A stretch of 55,406 nucleotides of DNA, taken from JAGXTF01 sp038317095. Lineage in GTDB: Bacteria > Bacteroidota > Bacteroidia > NS11-12g > UBA955. How positions within the stretch are numbered: the stretch's first letter is position 1; each line of letters opens with the position of its first letter. Position numbers and translations under genes: made by a program. The DNA is taken from the NCBI GenBank assembly GCA_038317095.1, contig JBBQBB010000020.1, positions 1-55,406 on the forward strand. Reading direction: 5' to 3'. Below, in pieces: positions 52,673 through 55,406 of this stretch. The notes below the pieces were generated by a model. That model saw only the letters and a program-made list of their open reading frames with translations. It had not been told where the DNA came from and made no database searches.

Positions 52673-54298
52673 TCAACTCTCCAAAAAAGGATACCTATAA
52701 TCTTTCGGGGGCGTAAACGTTTCTTTAATCGTGCGCTGACTCACCCATCTTAGCAAGTTTACTTTACTGCCTGCCTTGTCGTTGGTTCCGCTACCTCTTG
52801 CGCCGCCAAACGGTTGTTGGCCTACCACTGCACCCGTTGGTTTGTCGTTTATGTAAAAATTGCCACTCGCATTGCGCAATCCCCAGGTAGCATCCGTTAT
52901 AGCTTGGCGGTCTTGGGCTATTACGGCTCCGGTAAGCGAGTATTCGCTGGTTTTATCTACCAGGTCAAACATTTTGCTCCATTCCCCAGTTGGGTACACA
53001 TATATGGTAAGCACTGGGCCAAAAATCTCTTCGCACATTGTGGTATAGTCCGGCTTGGGCGCCATAATTATAGTGGGCTCTATAAAATACCCCTTCGTTT
53101 TGTCAAAATTGCCACCACTCAGTATTTCCACCCCATCGGCTTTCGCTTGGGTTATATATCCGCTAATTTTGTCAAACGCCTTTTCGTCAATCACCGCGTT
53201 TACAAAATTGCCAAAGTCCTCCGTAGGTCCCATTTTCAGGGTTGCCATTTCTTTCACTAACTTGGGTTTTACCTTATCCCATATCGCATCTGGTATATAC
53301 ACACGGCTGGCGGCGCTGCATTTCTGTCCTTGGTATTCAAAGGCACCCCGCACTATAGCGGCCACCACCACATCCACATCCGCACTTTCGTGGGCCAGTA
53401 TAAAATCTTTGCCACCGGTCTCTCCCACTATTCTAGGGTAACTGCGGTACTTGGCTATATTGTCGCCCACCGTTTTCCATATACCCCTAAAAACACCCGT
53501 GCTGCCTGTAAAATGTATACCTGCAAAATCTTTGTGGTTAAAAATTACATCCCCAGCGTCAGGGCCAGAAACATAGACCAGGTTTATCACCCCATCGGGC
53601 AAACCCGCCTCTTTAAACACCTTCATCAGCACATTGGCACTGTATATTTGGGTATTCGCAGGCTTCCACACCACCACATTGCCCATCATGGCAGCGCTGG
53701 TAGGCAAGTTGCCCGCTATAGCAGTAAAGTTAAATGGGGTTAAGGCAAATACAAAACCTTCCAGTGGGCGGTACTCCAGGCGGTTCCATATGCCCTTGCT
53801 GTTTGCCGTCGGTTGCTCTGCATATATCTCGGCCATATAGTGCACGTTAAATCGCAAAAAATCTATCATTTCACAGGCCGCATCTATTTCTGCCTGGTAG
53901 GCATTTTTGCTTTGGGCCAGCATAGTAGCACTGTTTATCGCCCAGCGATATGGCCCCGCCAGCAACTCAGCTGCTTTTAAAAATATAGCCGCCCGTTGTT
54001 CCCAGGGCATCAGCTCCCATGCTGGTTTGGCAGCCAGCGCAGCATCTATAGCCGCTTCCACATGGGTTTTGTTGCCCGCATGGTAAAAACCTATCTTGTG
54101 TCCTATATCGTGCGGTGGGCATATATCTTTCGTATCTCCAGTGCGCACCTCTTTGCCGTTTATGTACATGGGTATGTCTTCCACCATGCCGCGTTTCTCG
54201 GCCAGTGCGGCTTGCAATTTGGCGCGTTCTGGGCTGCCTGGCGCATAGTCTAGCACCGTTTCATTTATAGGGCTTGGGAGTTTAAAAAATCCGTTCAT
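52673..54298 (-). CDS. pruA: L-glutamate gamma-semialdehyde (1-pyrroline-5-carboxylate) dehydrogenase
   Basis: The 541-residue aldehyde dehydrogenase shows PruA-type features: FALTPFNFTAIAGNLPTSAA, HFTGSTGVF, the catalytic Glu in IVGETGGKDF, the catalytic Cys in EYQGQKCSAASR, and GQQPFGGARGSGTNDKAGS near the end. It oxidises glutamate semialdehyde to glutamate with NAD+, the second step of proline breakdown after the proline dehydrogenase at 2743-3906. Codon use is odd: most isoleucines are ATA, unlike neighbouring genes, which mainly use ATT. Short GC-rich repeats flank both ends. A -7 box (54309-54316) fits the ATG at 54298. Confidence 0.96.
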   Translation of the reverse strand: MNGFFKLPSPINETVLDYAPGSPERAKLQAALAEKRGMVEDIPMYINGKEVRTGDTKDICPPHDIGHKIGFYHAGNKTHVEAAIDAALAAKPAWELMPWEQRAAIFLKAAELLAGPYRWAINSATMLAQSKNAYQAEIDAACEMIDFLRFNVHYMAEIYAEQPTANSKGIWNRLEYRPLEGFVFALTPFNFTAIAGNLPTSAAMMGNVVVWKPANTQIYSANVLMKVFKEAGLPDGVINLVYVSGPDAGDVIFNHKDFAGIHFTGSTGVFRGIWKTVGDNIAKYRSYPRIVGETGGKDFILAHESADVDVVVAAIVRGAFEYQGQKCSAASRVYIPDAIWDKVKPKLVKEMATLKMGPTEDFGNFVNAVIDEKAFDKISGYITQAKADGVEILSGGNFDKTKGYFIEPTIIMAPKPDYTTMCEEIFGPVLTIYVYPTGEWSKMFDLVDKTSEYSLTGAVIAQDRQAITDATWGLRNASGNFYINDKPTGAVVGQQPFGGARGSGTNDKAGSKVNLLRWVSQRTIKETFTPPKDYRYPFLES

Positions 54299-54308
54299 GT
54301 TTTGGGTG

Positions 54309-54316
54309 CAAAGTTA
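54309..54316 (-). promoter_or_regulatory. -7 promoter box (TAACTTTG) for pruA
   Basis: Exact TAnnTTTG match on the minus strand, 10 bases before the start codon at 54298. Confidence 0.55.
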
Positions 54317-54392
54317 GGGAATGGAGAATGATTAATTTTTAATGGTTAAGGATTTATGGGGTTAGGGTAACGGGGTAAGGGTAACCCCCAGC

Positions 54393-54526
54393 GGACACGC
54401 ATTTCGCAGAGTCTCCCGCAAGCGACTCTGCGAATGGTGCGGGTTAAGGGGTATTGGGTTACGGGTTAAGGGCCCCCGCCGGACGCGCATTTCGCAGAGT
54501 CTCCCGCAGGCGACTCTGCGAATGGT
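54393..54526. repeat. Two copies of a 46-bp hairpin repeat upstream of pruA
   Basis: Copy 1 is 54393-54438 and copy 2 is 54481-54526, offset by 88 bp, differing at two positions. Each contains TTCGCAGAGTC and its exact reverse complement GACTCTGCGAA around a 10-base loop (TCCCGCAAGC or TCCCGCAGGC). Each is preceded by a G-rich GGTTAAGGG-type sequence and a C run, so the whole 88-bp unit looks duplicated. The segment 54299-54673 otherwise holds only the pruA promoter and no gene. Confidence 0.85.
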
Positions 54527-54660
54527 AAAAAACATCCACCACATCCCATTTGTTCACCCTAAATCCCTAATTTGCACTTGTTTTTTATCGTATTCCATTG
54601 CCCGTTTTTTTTTAATCACACCCTGTGACTGAAGGGCACGAAGTGTGCTTTTTTCTCATG

Positions 54661-54755
54661 GGCCTTTATCCGGTCATCCGCTATAGCTAGGGCACCGCAG
54701 TGTGGTTCCAGGCAGCGGTGGCGGGGGCTTCCTGCCGGTTGCCCCGCCCCCATTG
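54661..54755. repeat. GC-rich repeat element truncating a gene
   Basis: A block rich in G and C (including GGCAGCGGTGGCGGGGGC and GGTTGCCCCGCCCCC) abuts coding sequence at about 54755. Its translation gives an unnatural Gly/Pro-rich tail to the gene on the minus strand. The left end near 54661-54700 (TTATCCGGTCATCCGCTATA) resembles intergenic repeats I associate with Bacteroidota; this is a memory-based resemblance. Confidence 0.5.
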
Positions 54756-54976
54756 CTTTTTACACTAACCACAGGTTTAGTAATGCTTACAGAATCTCTT
54801 GAGGGGTTATTGATAGCTAACTCTGTTCTAAAAGTAAGTCCGCCTAAATTGATGGAATGTACACGAGGGTTCACCAATGAAACATTGGTTTTATCGCTTA
54901 CGTTTTGCATTTTTAGTAACCTAACAATGCCATAAACCGCAGTTGCGCCAAGTGCTATACCAAGCAATTTATTCAT
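54674..54976 (-). pseudogene. LEA type 2-like small protein gene, 3' end replaced by a repeat
   Basis: The first 75 residues look authentic: a hydrophobic N-terminus (NKLLGIALGATAVYGIVRLL), then a beta-rich segment with VNPRVHSINLGGLTFRTELA and INNPSRDSVSITKPVVSV, reminiscent of LEA type 2 / water-stress immunoglobulin-like domains. From about 54755 the frame enters a GC-rich repeat and ends in a Gly/Pro-rich tail (ATGRKPPPPLPGTTLRC), so the natural C-terminal strands are missing. It overlaps the upstream small membrane-protein gene by 8 bp. Function unknown; a truncated product may still be made. Confidence 0.55.
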
Positions 54977-55208
54977 TCTCGTCAGTAGGTTTATCGTTAA
55001 AGAATTGATTGAACTTTCGATAGCAAGCGTCCATTATTTTTTTAACCACGTAGCCGGCTGCTGCGGAGGCAGCGGCGTAAATAATAACAGTAGTAAGGCC
55101 AGGCAATGTTATTGCCAGTAAAAGAGACTTAGCTGAAATAGCTTTACCAACGCCTCCTATAACACCCGAAATGGTGGTAAATAAAGCAGTATGTGTTGGG
55201 TGCGGCAT
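54969..55208 (-). CDS. Small membrane protein of unknown function
   Basis: From ATG 55208 the protein has 79 residues, with hydrophobic stretches ALFTTISGVIGGVGKAI and LLAITLPGLTTVIIYAAAS, an Ala/Gly-rich span and a polar tail (CYRKFNQFFNDKPTDENE). A TTG at 55235 would add nine residues, but a -7-like box (AAGTTTGC) near 55240 makes the ATG likelier. It is coupled to the truncated LEA-like gene by overlap. Such adjacent tiny membrane genes are common in small mobile or phage-like elements, but no phage hallmark gene is visible. Confidence 0.6.
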   Translation of the reverse strand: MPHPTHTALFTTISGVIGGVGKAISAKSLLLAITLPGLTTVIIYAAASAAAGYVVKKIMDACYRKFNQFFNDKPTDENE

Positions 55209-55268
55209 GAAGTTTTGCGTTCGATTAGAATGCAAACTTCATCAATGAAAAAATATGTAAAAGTTAGT

Positions 55269-55310
55269 TTAGGATGTTTTAGGGTGGATTAGGATAGATT
55301 AGGATGTTTG
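55269..55310. repeat. Four direct repeats of a 10-bp unit (TTAGGATG-type)
   Basis: Units start at 55269, 55279, 55289 and 55299: TTAGGATGTT, TTAGGGTGGA, TTAGGATAGA, TTAGGATGTT. The period is exactly one DNA helical turn, so all units face the same side. The array is about 60-100 bases upstream of the minus-strand ATG at 55208. It looks like a protein-binding array (operator or iteron). Confidence 0.8.
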
Positions 55311-55318
55311 TATATATT

Positions 55319-55406
55319 TTATTTATGCCAGCTTTGTAAGCCCACAGCGAAGTACATATTGTTTTCGTGATCCGGTAAACGGATACCTGCTTGGCCTCTC
55401 AGCCAA
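55319..55406 (-). CDS. C-terminal end of an unidentified protein (runs off the window)
   Basis: On the minus strand the frame from the window edge to TAA (55321-55319) reads WLRGQAGIRLPDHENNMY followed by FAVGLQSWHK. The composition looks like real protein, unlike the other two frames. With only 28 residues no family can be named. It ends 9 bases beyond the 10-bp repeat array, so the array lies between it and the small membrane-protein gene. Confidence 0.45.
   Translation of the reverse strand, partial: WLRGQAGIRLPDHENNMYFAVGLQSWHK

Noticed and set aside
1..55406. CRISPR arrays, rRNA and tRNA genes
   Set aside because: No regularly spaced repeat-spacer array, rRNA signature or tRNA cloverleaf was recognised on either strand by reading; a dedicated tRNA scan was not possible.

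Overview
This window comes from a member of the Bacteroidota. The evidence is consistent: moderately AT-rich DNA, many genes preceded by the Bacteroidota -7 box (TAnnTTTG) and almost none by a Shine-Dalgarno sequence, a SusC/SusD outer-membrane pair, secreted proteins with type IX secretion C-terminal sorting domains, LytTR signalling, and a FucP/NagP-type sugar transporter beside a GH20 enzyme. The genus cannot be named from the sequence. No rRNA, tRNA, CRISPR array or intact insertion sequence was recognised.

Layout. Positions 1-2.7 kb are accessory and decaying: the start of a type I restriction methylase (hsdM) carrying an in-frame palindromic repeat, then short genes broken by single nonsense codons, then a remnant of a tyrosine recombinase. 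From 2.7 to 16 kb are mostly housekeeping genes: proline dehydrogenase, dnaX with an A10 slippery run, a redoxin-SDR pair, tandem paralogous membrane proteins, MarC, a glycosyltransferase, dapD, a DPP IV-type peptidase and HMG-CoA lyase. From 16 to 30 kb lies a glycan-utilisation zone: a translationally coupled GH92 alpha-mannosidase / CutC / GH2 beta-mannosidase operon and, on the other strand, a NagP-type transporter / GH20 hexosaminidase / TMEM175-like operon. Between them are two decayed envelope-protein genes and a fatty-acid desaturase. From 30 to 39.8 kb are a YegP-like protein, a LytS/LytTR two-component system, an LTA-synthase-like sulfatase, a T9SS-exported NHL-repeat protein, purC, and divergent phoH / SAM hydroxide adenosyltransferase genes. 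From 40 to 46 kb are SusD, SusC and Mpl. From 46 to 52.4 kb are a small lipoprotein, etfB-etfA-bifunctional nuclease, a class IV aminotransferase, a sterol-desaturase-family protein and two exported proteins. From 52.4 kb to the end is a repeat-rich segment holding pruA (with strikingly biased isoleucine codons), a gene truncated by a GC-rich repeat, a small membrane protein preceded by four 10-bp direct repeats, and the tail of another gene.

How the genes fit together. Proline dehydrogenase and PruA, about 49 kb apart, form the two-step proline-to-glutamate pathway. GH92, GH2 beta-mannosidase, GH20 and NagP together could strip mannose and N-acetylglucosamine from N-glycan-like or mannan substrates; this is an inference from families and co-location. 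ETF and HMG-CoA lyase serve acyl-CoA and leucine catabolism. DapD and Mpl serve peptidoglycan synthesis and recycling.

No wholly new multi-gene system was identified with confidence. The most interesting signals are the dnaX slippery run (together with loss of the usual zinc-binding cysteines), the mobile GC-rich palindromes (one inside hsdM, one truncating a gene), the 10-bp repeat array at the right end, and the codon-biased pruA between repeat clusters.
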